64,000 nucleotides of DNA. Origin: Fomitopsis serialis (taxonomy: Eukaryota > Basidiomycota > Agaricomycetes > Polyporales > Fomitopsidaceae). The DNA is taken from NCBI RefSeq assembly GCF_022376445.1, contig NW_025955034.1, forward strand, positions 1 to 64,000, written 5' to 3'. This document shows positions 1 through 10,616 of this stretch, piece after piece. Made by a program: the position numbers and the translations under genes. Numbering within the stretch: position 1 is the first letter of the stretch; the number at the start of each line of letters is the position of its first letter. The notes beneath the pieces were generated by a model. The model had not been told where the DNA came from. It searched no databases and saw only the letters and a program-made list of their open reading frames with translations.

Positions 1-1
1 C

Positions 2-3000
2 GGATGTCAGCTTGAACGTGTCATAGCCGGGATGATGCTCTGGTCAGATGCAACTCACCTGGCTACATTCGGCGACGCCAAAGCATGGCCAGTCTATGTA
101 TTCTTCGGGAATCTCTCCAAGTATGTTCGCCGTCGCACAAGTTCACTGTCTTGCCACCACGTTGCATACATCCCTTCGGTATGTTCCGGAGCTCCGCGAC
201 TGAACCTTGCTATTGTTAACTTGTCCCAATCTAGCTGCCCGATAGTGTGCGCTCGTTCATCAGGTCTTTTCGCAACGACGCGGGCAAGAAGAGCTCACCG
301 ATTCTAACGCACTGCCGCCGCGAGCTCTTCCACGCCATCTGGAAGCACCTGCTCGATGAAGATTTTGTCAAAGCCTACATCGATGGAATTGTGATCAAAT
401 GTGCAGACGGAGTCACACGCCGGGTGTATCCTCGTATCTTCACGTACTCAGCGGACTATCCCGAAAAGTACGTGCACTTTCCTTTTCAAAAGAATAGAGC
501 ACTGAGATTCCACGGGGCAGGGTTCTGATTGCGGCCATACGGGACAAGGGTCTCTGCCCGTGTCCACGATGTTACGTACCCCAGGCTGACATCTTCAAGA
601 TGGGGCAAAAGCGGGATCTTGCACGTCGTTCGGAATCGCGGCTAGGATTCCTACGAAACTGGTCGGAGGGATTGCGGGCGAGGATAATGAAGGCACGGGA
701 TCTCATCTACAACAGTGGCCTCGGAGTGGTAAGCGCAGCAGTCGAAAGGGTTCTCAAACCATGGTCACTTGTTCCCACCTTGGTGAGCTAACGTTCTGCG
801 TGACTACTGTATGACATGTAATTGACGACGATCCTGTTCGCCTCACTATCAGAACGCCTTTGCGGCACGGCTCGGCGATGGCTTCAACGTTCACTCGATC
901 TTGGTGCCAGACTTCCTGCACGAAGTTGAGCTCGGCGTATGGAAGGCTTTGTTCACGCATCTTGTACGGATACTGTATGCCGCAGCACCATCGGGTGAGC
1001 TCGTTATTGAGCTGAATAGCAGGTTAGAGACAGGTCAACTCGTCGGAGATTGTGTAGCTAACCGTGATATGAATAGATATCGTCAAATTCCAACTTTCGG
1101 GCGTGGAACAATACGACGCTTTGCAGAAAACGCTTCGGAGATGAAGAAAATGGCGGCACGCGATTTCGAAGACCTACTGCAGGTATGTTGTTGCAACACT
1201 TGGGTAGTGTTTGGCTCCGCTATGCACGAGATGCCCCGAACTCAGAATATCCAGCTGATGAACCGCATACTGAACAGTGCGCCATACCCGTCTTCGAGGG
1301 CCTACTCCCTGCACCGTATAATGACGCCATACTAACCCTTCTGTTTCGCTTCGCTGAATGGCACGCCCTTGCGAAGTTACGGATGCATAACGAGTCTTCG
1401 CTTGAATCCCTGAGGTCGGCTACCAGTGATTTAGGCCGACTTCTGCGTCACTTCCGCGACCATGTATGCCCGGCTTTCAACACAGTGGAACTCCCAAGGG
1501 AAGCCGAATCGCGGGCGCGCCAAGCAGACAAGACGGGTACGCGCACGTCTCGAGGTAGACAGGCGAAGACGTTCAATCTTGATACGTACAAGTGGCATAG
1601 TTTCGGTGACTACGTTTTCGCCATTGCTACATTTGGCACATCGGATGTGTACTCGACACAGGATGTACGTGCTTGACCACTTGAACCCTTTGATACCCTG
1701 TCGTGTTCGAATCATGCTGACATAATTCCTAAATAGGGGGAGTTTGCACATCGGCGTCTCAAGCGACTGTACAGGGTCACTAACAAGAATGATGCAACAA
1801 AGCAATTAGCCCGCCACGAGCGACGCGAGACTATCCTGCAGCGCGCGCATGATCCTATTGTTCCATCCGTGAACGTGGGAGGTGAAACAAGTGGTTCGGC
1901 GTCACACGGAAACGTCGCTAGCCATCCTCACCATGTGCAATGGAACGACTCGGAGCCCTTACCATACACAGATGTTCACATGCACCACCACATATCGGAT
2001 TCACGACAATTCCCGCAGCACCTGGACGCGTTCGTTCATCGCCTGGGGACAGATCCGGCAGGTTCTGTGAGTCAAATTCGTCTTATTCGCGCACTCTGGA
2101 AGCTTCTACTGGCACTCATGCTCATGCTACTCACAGGGGTTCGTTCCGAAGCTCAAGGGGCATCTCTTATCTCGCCTTCTAGGGAAGGAGTTTGACGGCG
2201 ACGAGGAGCAGTACTCGGAGGATGAATTAGACAGCCTCCAATTCATTGGGAACAAGATCTACTCTCACAAGGTTCTTCGCGTCAACTACACCACGTACGA
2301 TGTTCGCCGAGGTCAAGACTCCATGAACCCACGAACACATTGCGACGTAATGGTCCGCTCTTGCGAGTCGGAGCCTGGCGCACATCCCTATTGGTATGCT
2401 CGCGTGCTTGGTATCTTTCATGCGGATGTTCTTCAGCGCGGACGCAACATTCGCAACCGCTCCGTCCAGCGCATGGAGTTTCTGTGGGTGCGCTGGTTCG
2501 GTATCGATACAGATTATCGTTCGGGACATGCAGCCGCGCGCTTGCCCAAGATAGGTTTTGTCGAGGAGAGCGATCCTGACGCGTTCGGTTTCCTCGATCC
2601 TTCACTGGTCATCCGGGGCTGTCACTTGATGCCCACCTTCGCAGATGGCAAGACATCACAGCTCCTGTCTCGCCCGAATTCGGTCGCGCGGCCTATGGGT
2701 GAGACTGAAGACTGGGAAGCTTACTATGTGGGGATGTGAGTGCTGTTGTCTCGGTGCTCAGCTTGTTCTGATATGCTACTTGTTCAGCTTCGTTGACCGT
2801 GACATGTCGAGGCGATATCTCGGGATCGGCATAGGTCATACCGCCTCACATTCAGGCTCACGGCCGCGGGACTCAGGCTCGGAGGAGAGAGATCTTGACG
2901 AGGATATGGCGGACACTGTGGAGACGAGTGAAGCTGAAGCTGAACTTGACGAAGACGAGGAGGATGGGATCGGCGCTGGTGCCATAGACGACGCGGTGTT

Positions 3001-3196
3001 GTATGACAAGGCGGATGGCGACCTCCCAGCTGCGGAAGACGGCGACTCAGATCCTGACGAGAATGAAGACGATGATGCAGGCCTCGAAGCTGTGCCATCT
3101 GAGGATGAAGACGAAGAAGAGGAGTGGGGTAATGAGATAGATTTGGGTCCGGAGGATGGTGATGATCCGTATGTAGATGATGACATGTACTTCTAA
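2..3196 (+). CDS. Plavaka-type (CACTA-like) transposase, 5' partial, nine exons
   Basis: The 5' end lies outside the window. Exons read 2-178, 235-467, 521-782, 853-1022, 1077-1182, 1278-1664, 1737-2066, 2137-2735 and 2788-3196; all introns are GT..AG and phases match, giving one open frame of 890 visible residues. Landmarks in order are WSDATHLATFGD (a putative first catalytic Asp), AWPVYVFFGNL, a CPCPRC zinc-type motif, DFLHEVELGVWKA, PTFGRGTIRRF, HSFGDYVFAIATFGT, the block from YWYARVLGIFHADV to FLDPSLVIRGCHL, and FVDRDMSRRYLG. The last roughly 100 residues are strongly acidic (Asp/Glu runs). This order is what I know of the large basidiomycete transposase family related to Plavaka elements; the exact subfamily is inferred. 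An open frame over nine exons suggests a young or domesticated copy. No terminal inverted repeat was found downstream of 3196. Confidence 0.8.
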
Positions 3197-3441
3197 GTTA
3201 TTGTCAATGACTCGTGTTGACTTAAAATTCCGACGTGAGTGGCGAGTGACTCCCCAATGCCGTTAATGAGTAGACAATGTATGTCAGTATATGCGCGGTC
3301 ATATATACACATTACCATCACGCCGTCAACGCGATAAGAGGTATGTACATGCACAAGATTCTGGGTATCATCTACATGTGGTTGGCGGAATGGTGTTGCG
3401 GTTGCAAGGGCTTCCCACGATTGCATGACCTTGTCAAGCCA

Positions 3442-4440
3442 TTACATCAGCCTTGCATTACCTTCCCGGTGCGTCAGATCCTGGCAAGTGTCGGCAGGGC
3501 ACACCGCATTTTTCTGCTTTTGCTGATGGCGTTTGCTTCCTGTCCGAGTCCGATCAACATCGCCGTTCGCGTTGACATGCGGCACTACGAACGTGCGAGC
3601 CTTGTCGCCCTCTGGCCAGCCTTCGGCTTCCAAAGCATCATCGAGGACCCGTATGAACACTTCATGGGACAGAGACTCGGCCGATTGGATCCTCCCCATG
3701 TTCCGTTTCACGGAGGCCTCGGCCAGGGCCGTCAGCGCAGTAACGAGGTCAGTGAGAGGCTTGTTACTGCGGATCGTAAGTGTTCCCGTCGCAAGCCAGG
3801 CTATCTTGCTATTCTTGCTAGCAGCTTCGTCTTCACCACTAAATATTCTGTCGCAAGCAGCCGCACCCTTGGGATGCGCATGGTCTGTATGGCGTAGGAC
3901 GATCCAAAGGACAAGCCAGTAGAACGATTCGAGATCGTGCTGTATGCAATGAACAACGGCCTTGAATGAGTCTAAAAGCTCACACGCCAAGTAATGGTAT
4001 GTATCCTGAATCAATGGTCAGAATCGGTCATTCCAAACGGGCCTAGAACTCACATACCGTTCGCTCTTTGAGGTCATTCAAGTTATCAACAGCATCCTTG
4101 TTGGTGTCGACGAAGCTACTGCAATAGAGATCGCATACGAATCCTTTGATCGGTGCATTTTCCAGTGGCGGCAAGACGAGGACGTTGCCCGTGCCAATAC
4201 TATCCCGCTGCCATACCCCAGTGCGAAAAGCAAACCGATGACCTGGATGTCAAGCGAGTCAACCGATGAAACGCTGTAGGAATGGCAGCGTAACTCACCG
4301 TCGACAGCCTCACGTATCGCCTCGATGAGAACCTTCGTGCTTGGGAATTGGTCGAGACTCGGAGGTATCCCGACAGTGTCCAAAACGACCCGCATGTGGT
4401 TATGGTCACGCAGCGATGGCGAATGGTTATCGTCAAAGAG
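3442..4440 (-). pseudogene. FunK1-family protein kinase, decayed C-terminal part
   Basis: Read on the minus strand, three pieces join through plausible introns: a VVLDTVG..STKVLIEAIREAVD segment (about 4395-4300), a piece from HRFAF to LKERT (about 4240-4075), and 4014-3442 starting at DTYHYLACELL with HDLESFYWLVLWIVLRHT. That order and the HDLESFYW motif are typical of the fungal FunK1 kinases, which are abundant in agaricomycetes. The catalytic loop expected as HRD..GN reads QRDSIGTGN, and the following metal-binding motif reads CDLY instead of a DFD/DLD form. The N-terminal half of the family is not recognisable upstream (4440-4770 gives no convincing match). I therefore read it as a truncated, catalytically dead remnant, next to a transposase that may have helped break it. 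A pseudokinase with an unrecognised N-terminus remains possible. Confidence 0.6.
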
Positions 4441-5457
4441 GCTTCCAGAATGATCGAACTATAGATATCGTGAGTATGCATATGTAGCTGGCTTCGACGT
4501 CGTAGAACGATACGACTGACCGGGGGCGTGTACAGGCGTCGATCGTCCGTCAGTGACCGACTGCATTTTAGCCCGTCGAGCATTCCTGATCGGCGATCAT
4601 CCGGCGGCTGGAATAGTTCACCAAAGCAAGCGTATATTCCGAGGAACTCGTCGATATCGCCTTTATAATGACAGGAACCTGCGACCTTGCACCTCTCCAG
4701 GGTCTCGATATGTGCTCCGAGTCGCATTCAAGTTCATATGGTGTCTGGCAGGGTGTTCAGACTGCTTGTAGCCCTCGTGGACACTGCTGGATGGTGATGC
4801 AAGCTTAGAAGCGTCGTTATTCGCCATAGTTCGCCATATTGGACGGAGAGTCGAATACGTACTTAGATGTTAACGGTTATGAGGGCCGACAGCCGCTGGC
4901 AGCGGACGCGTGGTGACGCGATCCATACAGCATCTCACGTGACCGCATCTCACAACTGTCAACATTGACCTCGGAGCCTCGGGCAAGCCTCGGGGCCTGC
5001 GCTTTGTTCAGATTCTTGATTCAATGATTGTGTACTGGCTCCCAGTTGGCTCCTCTCGATGGCTATTCCAGCCATTGCGAGCACTGCGTTTAAGACTAAT
5101 GTTACGCACCGGACAGATAGCTTTGCGTTGACAAACGTCCACTCGTCCATGGTCCATCACCGCGGCCACATAACGCAAGATACATACGAGTCCCGCAGTC
5201 AACGGACAGGACACAGTACGTGTATGATAAGAGCTCAGAAGCACCTGGATGATGGCCTTCCGACCACCCATAGTTCCGGCTCTATGAAGTTCCAATCTTA
5301 TCTGTATGCACTAGTGATATCCGGAGCTCTCAGACAACGTTCCACTGCGGCGTAAAAGCGCACCATCGACGAGCAATGGCTTCCGGCTTCCCGAAGGCTA
5401 CCTGAGTTCCTTCCGTCGTCTCTCGTCTGTTCATAGCGCTCTCGCGGGTTGCAGGCG
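4441..5457. other. Gene-poor spacer upstream of the NCS1 permease
   Basis: About 1 kb with no convincing coding signal. The short frames here have no family features and no consistent exon borders. It would hold any lost N-terminal part of the FunK1 remnant and the promoter of the permease at 5458. Confidence 0.5.
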
Positions 5458-7432
5458 ATGGGACTCCGGCACAGATTGCTCCAGAAGCTTGAAGTGCCCA
5501 ACCAAGAGGAAGCACAAGCGGATCGGTGGAACAACCATGATCTGAAGCCTGTCGAACCTGCGCGGAGGACATGGGGCGCAAGGCAGTTCATCGAGCTATG
5601 GATTCTGGTCAACATGAACATCTCCGGGTACCAGACCGGCTCATCGCTCGTAGCCGAGGGGCTCAGCTGGTGGCAAGCAATCATCTGCATTGCGTTCGGA
5701 GACATGTACGTGCAATGTCTCGGAGTCGTTCGTCATGCGTCAAGCAGACTCACGTTGCGTGGTAGTCTAGCCGCCACCTTCTGCACGCTGAACTCAACAT
5801 CCGGAGCCTACTACCACATTGGCTACCCGGCGATCGCCAGGATCGCCTTCGGCATGAACGGCAGCTACTTCGCCGTCCTCAACCGCATCCTGCTCTCGGT
5901 CGTGTGGTGTAAGACTCGCCCGTCTTCGTCACCCATTCACCGCTGATCGCTGCCCAGTCGCCGTCCAAGCCTGGAATGGCGGCCTCTGCGTGCTTGTCTG
6001 CCTCCGCGCGGTCTTCCCCGGGCACATCGACCGCATCCCGAACCCGTTCCCCGCGCGCACTGGCATGGACGGCGCGCAGTTCATGTGCTACATCCTGTTT
6101 ATGCTGTTTTGCGTCCCCCTGACGTACATACACCCGCACAAGCTGAATACGTTCTTCAAGATCTGCTCGGTGATCGTGTTCATCAACCAGATTGCAATGC
6201 TCATCTGGGCGCTTGCGACCATGGAGGGCGGTCTGTCCAGCAGCGTCCTCTCAACGGGCGAGGCGCTTAACAAGTCCAGTTTGGCATGGGCGATCTGCAA
6301 TGGGATCATGGCGCAGATCGGCGGCATCGCTGCTGGCATCCTGAACGACAATGACTTCACACGTTTTGCGAAGACTCCGGAAAGACGGGCGATCATGGCA
6401 CAAGCTCGTAAGCATTCATACTCGCCTAGAAATCTGACCATGAGCTAACGTGTATTGTAAGTGACCTTCCCTGTAACGGCCTTCTTGACGTCTTTGTTCG
6501 GTATTCTTATTACCGCTGCTACGGCTGACCGATACGGCGAAGCTATATGGAACCCTCCCGAATTGCTGCTTGCCGCGCAGAAGGCGGGTGGCTCTGGTTC
6601 GCGCGCTTCGACTTTCTTCTGCGCGTTCGCTTGGATCATTTCTCAGCTAGGAATCAACATCCCCGGGAATCTCGTGCGTTATATCCATCTTCTTTGTGAC
6701 ACACAACGCTGACAGGCACACGCTTACTTCTTAGGTCGCTGGTGGCGTAGATGTGGCTGCATTGTGGCCGAGGTACATCAATTTGCGCAGAGGCGCGTAC
6801 ATGGTGCTCTTAGTCTCTCTGGCCGTGAACCCCTGGCAGCTCCTTAGCTCGTCAAGCGTCTTTCTGGAGGTGCTCAGCGCGTACTCCGTCTTTCTCAGTC
6901 CTATGACCGGCCTGGTGAGCTACCCGTCTCCGCTCTCTTCCCCACCACTGTGCTCATGGCTACTACTTACGTGTCTCAGCTCGTCAGCCAGTACTACGTC
7001 ATCCAACGACGCTACTTCAAGGTCCCAGACCTCTACATCGGCGACAAGCGCTCCATATATTGGTACTCCCACGGCGTAAACTGGCGCGCCTTCGTCGCCT
7101 TCTTCAGCGGAGTCGCGCCGTGCATCACCGGGTTCGTCGGCTCTGTGTCCGACCACCAGGTCAGCGCGGCGGCGATCCACGTCTACGACATCAACTACAT
7201 CGTCGGGTTTGGCATATCGTTTGTTGTCAACTGGGCGCTGCACTACCTCTTTCCGGTTCCGGAGCAACGCGAGTTCGTGCGACGGATGGAAGAGGCGGGT
7301 GCGCCGAAGCACTTAGATGGGCTGATGGTTTACTTGGAGGAGGTTGATGAGAAGTCAATAAGCGACTCGTACGATGTTGGTGTTATTGAGGAGAAGGCTA
7401 GCGAGGAGAAGGGACTACCGGATAGAGGTTGA
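5458..7432 (+). CDS. NCS1 nucleobase/nucleoside cation symporter (uracil/allantoin permease type)
   Basis: A plasma-membrane importer of the nucleobase:cation symporter-1 family, which in fungi covers uracil, uridine, allantoin, purine and thiamine carriers. Exons are 5458-5705, 5766-5908, 5958-6407, 6462-6673, 6735-6914 and 6980-7432, all GT..AG and in phase, giving 561 residues, the usual length. ATG 5458 is the first ATG in this frame; the N-terminus keeps the family motif DRWNNHDLKPV. Further marks are GLSWWQAIICIAFGD, SGAYYHIGYPAIARIAFGM, FAVQAWNGG, NDNDFTRFAK, INIPGNLVAGGVDVAALWP and QYYVIQRRYFKVPDLY. About 12 membrane segments can be seen, and the tail is acidic and lysine-rich, as usual for cytosolic regulation. 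Substrate cannot be told from sequence. The frame is intact without any correction. Confidence 0.88.
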
Positions 7433-8140
7433 ATGAAGGTGTAACACACCGTGACCGGCGACGATCTAATGATGGCTCACTGTTTCATCTTCCAACGATA
7501 CATGACTTTTCTATCTTTGCTCGTTCCAGCGAGCTCTCATGACGCGGGGTTGCCGTTACTTGCCTGCCGGTCGCACGGCTCGCGCGTGTGGATCGTCGTG
7601 AATTTCGTAAGGGAGCGGATGCGAGTTCCATAGAGCCAGGTTCTACTTTCTGCACTTCTGTCATCTCCGACGTTGAACGTTGAACTCTGCCTCTATCCCT
7701 TTTGACCTGATGCCCACTCCGCCGCCTTCAGATTCAACGGGGTCTTCGCGATGTGTGGTGATGATGGCAGGCGTTTGGTAGGAATTCCCGTTTTGGAAAT
7801 CCTGACATGGGCAACTCACAGCGCTCGCAAGTTCCGTGTTCGCTTCCTGCTCACCAGCAGCCCACGACCGTTCGACACGACGCCCTCTCTTCAGTCGGTC
7901 CCTTCACGGTACTCTGATATTGTCTCGCTCTATCGCTTGCGCGTAGGACTCTAGTTCTGACGACCTCACGGCCCTCCCAAAACCGGACTGCAACACTCTC
8001 GAGTCTCTGACCTGCGCCCACGTCGTATGATTTCGCGGCTTTAACCCACAAGATTGTGTCTTCTTTGGTTCCGCGGAGCTATCATCACAAGTTTACTGCT
8101 AGGCTCATCCGGTAGCACGTCTGCTGCCTGTCCGACCACT
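7433..8140. other. Intergenic spacer, NCS1 permease to GT61 gene
   Basis: Holds the 3' end of the permease gene and the promoter and leader of the next gene. No open frame here has family features, and no TATA box in a convincing place was seen. Confidence 0.5.
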
Positions 8141-10385
8141 ATGCCACCACACTACAAAGGATGGTTTTACCCGCCCACCCGACGAGAGGTCACGCTCATA
8201 CTGTTCTCGCTGACTGTCTTCGTACTGTCGTATAACTTGGAGGCTCCCTGCAACTAGTAGGCGTGAAGCCAGTCAAGCTGAGCGGATCTTACCTCTCGGC
8301 AATCGGTGAGTGCTTTCCACAGACTCGAGTGCTGAAGCGGGGTTACCGCGTACATTCTTCCGGGGAGTCTTACATTCGTACTCACCAATAATGCGCAGGA
8401 TTGGGAGCCCAGGACCCGGGGTACGACCGGGACGGTCGAAGACCGAAGGAGTGGCGGGACGATTTGGAGACCATGATCTCTGGCGAGTGGGAGTGGGAAG
8501 AGGGCAAGGTGCTGCCGTGGCCAGCACGACGTCCGCAGGGCCCGTCGGGACGGCTGCCATCTACAACGTTGACTCGAGCAAGGGTTCGAGCCGCGCCGAC
8601 GGCAAGGTGGACAGAGGAATAGGCGTGACGAAGGGTGTCAGTCCGCGCCAGCAGTTGGTGAGATGGGAGGAAAAGGTCCCGGTTGCAAGGGCGGTCGCGC
8701 ATGTGCCAGGTGAGTTGTTCGCGCGCATATAGGGAGTGAACCCGCTCACGTCCTGTACTCGCAAGGGTTCACAATTTTGGACAACGTGATCATGGTGAAT
8801 GGAACGTTCTACCTCGTCACGGACGACCCGTCGTCATTACCAGCGCTCGAGTACGTTGCCTCCTCATCAGTAAACAGCGCACATCCTCCGCGCGAGAACG
8901 AATGGGCAATAGTAAGCACAAGCGACGCAGTCGATAAGCTCGGTACTTTTGGAGGACGGTGTGTGGACCTTCCTACAATGAAGATGCGCATGTTCTAACG
9001 TGCCCAACAACAGTGTTTTTGGCACCAGCTGGTTTGCACTGGACCATGCCGAGTCGCAAGATCCTTATACTCTCTTCTCGCTCTTCCGCACACATAGCAC
9101 CCTGGCTGCACCTACACTCTCTGCAAGCTTCTCTTCGGATTCATCCGCTCAAGGCAGGAATAAGTCGCTAGCGAATGTACCTGCTCCGCTCCGCTTGATA
9201 TTCCCCAACGTTCCAACGTTCTCTAGCCCTCACATTCCACTGGCCCCCGGTGTCGACCCCAAGGTCCATCCAGAGCCCCGAGTAAAATCATTCATGGGTA
9301 AGTACCATTTCCAGCATCACCACGCAGCTCGCTCAAACGATCAATGCTAGGCATTCACCCGCTCCTGCAGAAAGCGGCCCTTCCGGCCCTTGGGATCTGG
9401 TATACCGAGGATTGGCAAGACCTCATCGCCATGAATGCCCCCTGGATCTTCGACCGGGTCATCATCGCCGACCGGGGCGCCTCCGAGCGCGGGCGGGATC
9501 TCTGGACCCGCGGGTGGTCGCCTGCGTCAGAGGACTTCACCAAGCGTGCTGAAGGCGACGACGGCAAGCCCTCCTGGGCGGCGCCCTTCGTCGGGCTTCG
9601 CATGAAGGCGGGCTGGTGGACGCCCGTGCGCAACGCGCTCCTGAGCTATTTGCGCCTGCCCGAGCTGCAGGAGGCTACGTCGGAAAGAGCTCGTTCTGGA
9701 GCAAGAAGCCGCGGCGACGAAGCCGGTCGTCACGTATGTGTCGATGCAGGATGAGCCTGTGGGCGCGGCCGAGGCTGAACGAGGATGACCATGCTGCACT
9801 GGTTGCGGGGTTGCAGAGCTTACAGAGGGATGGCGTGGTGAGCGAGGTGCACGTTGTCAAGGGCAATGGGAGTGTTGGTGTGCATGGGTGGGAGTGGGCG
9901 GACAGGATGAGTGCGATCGCTCGGTCAAGTGTGCGTGGCTATGCGTTTTGTGCAAGAATACAAGCTCATATGGTTTTCCAGATCGTGTTGGGTCCGTGGG
10001 GCCACCACCTCGCCGACAGCACCTTCATGTCGCCTCCGGCGTGGCAGGGTCGCGACGTCGCTGCGGCATCCTCGGTAGCCGGAGCGGAAGCAGAGCAATC
10101 CGCTGCACCGTTGCTCATGGAGTTCTTCCCACCTGACACCTTCATGCGGGATCAGGAGTTCGCTGTCCGTTCATTGGGAATGAGGTACATCGCATGGTGG
10201 AACAATAGGTAAGACTGCACGCTGCTTTCAATCTACAGAGACTAACGTGACGTGATAGAAAATTTACGGCCAACACCCTCCCGCCCGTGTTTCGAGCTGT
10301 GGACCCTAACCAGCGGGTGCCCATCAGCGTAGACGCAGTCATGCAGGCCATCCGAGATGAGATCGCGCGCCGGACTGTACCGTGA
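8141..10385 (+). CDS. GT61/DUF563-like glycosyltransferase, type II membrane protein (needs frame corrections)
   Basis: ATG 8141 opens a short cytosolic basic stretch followed by one membrane span (TLILFSLTVFVLSYN), the layout of a Golgi type II glycosyltransferase. After an intron near 8307-8397 the frame continues with LGAQDPGYDRDGRRP. Later exons carry FTILDNVIMVNGTFYLV, ALPALGIWYTEDWQDL, FDRVIIADR, KPVVTYVSMQ, GPWGHHLADSTFM and MEFFPPDTFMRDQEF, an order I associate with basidiomycete DUF563/GT61 proteins. The last exon after a small intron ends at TGA 10383. At least four one-base shifts are needed: near 8240 (EA then SLQLVGV), near 8510, near 9668 and near 9770. They may be consensus errors or true decay. 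The donor and acceptor sugars are unknown. Confidence 0.7.
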
Positions 10386-10616
10386 CTATAATCTGAGACA
10401 TACTAGCTATACACATCCGTAACGTATCTGTAGAGCTCACTTGATACCATGTGCATCTAATTTATCCTATCGACACTGCGTTTTGCCTTCCGTCTTACTG
10501 TAGACATTTACATCGTTGAAAAGTTATGGTACATTAGATGTACTTAGTCCGTGAGTCCGATGATATCCAGGTACAGTATATTGAAGCTCGCACGAGAAAC
10601 TCCGTCTGAACGTCTA

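Noticed and set aside
2836..3186. Serine-rich protein on the minus strand
   Set aside because: It is the complement of the acidic Asp/Glu tail of the transposase (GAC/GAG runs read as serine codons).
8054..8140. Upstream extension of the GT61 gene to 8054
   Set aside because: It would need a non-ATG start; ATG 8141 gives the expected short cytosolic tail and membrane anchor.
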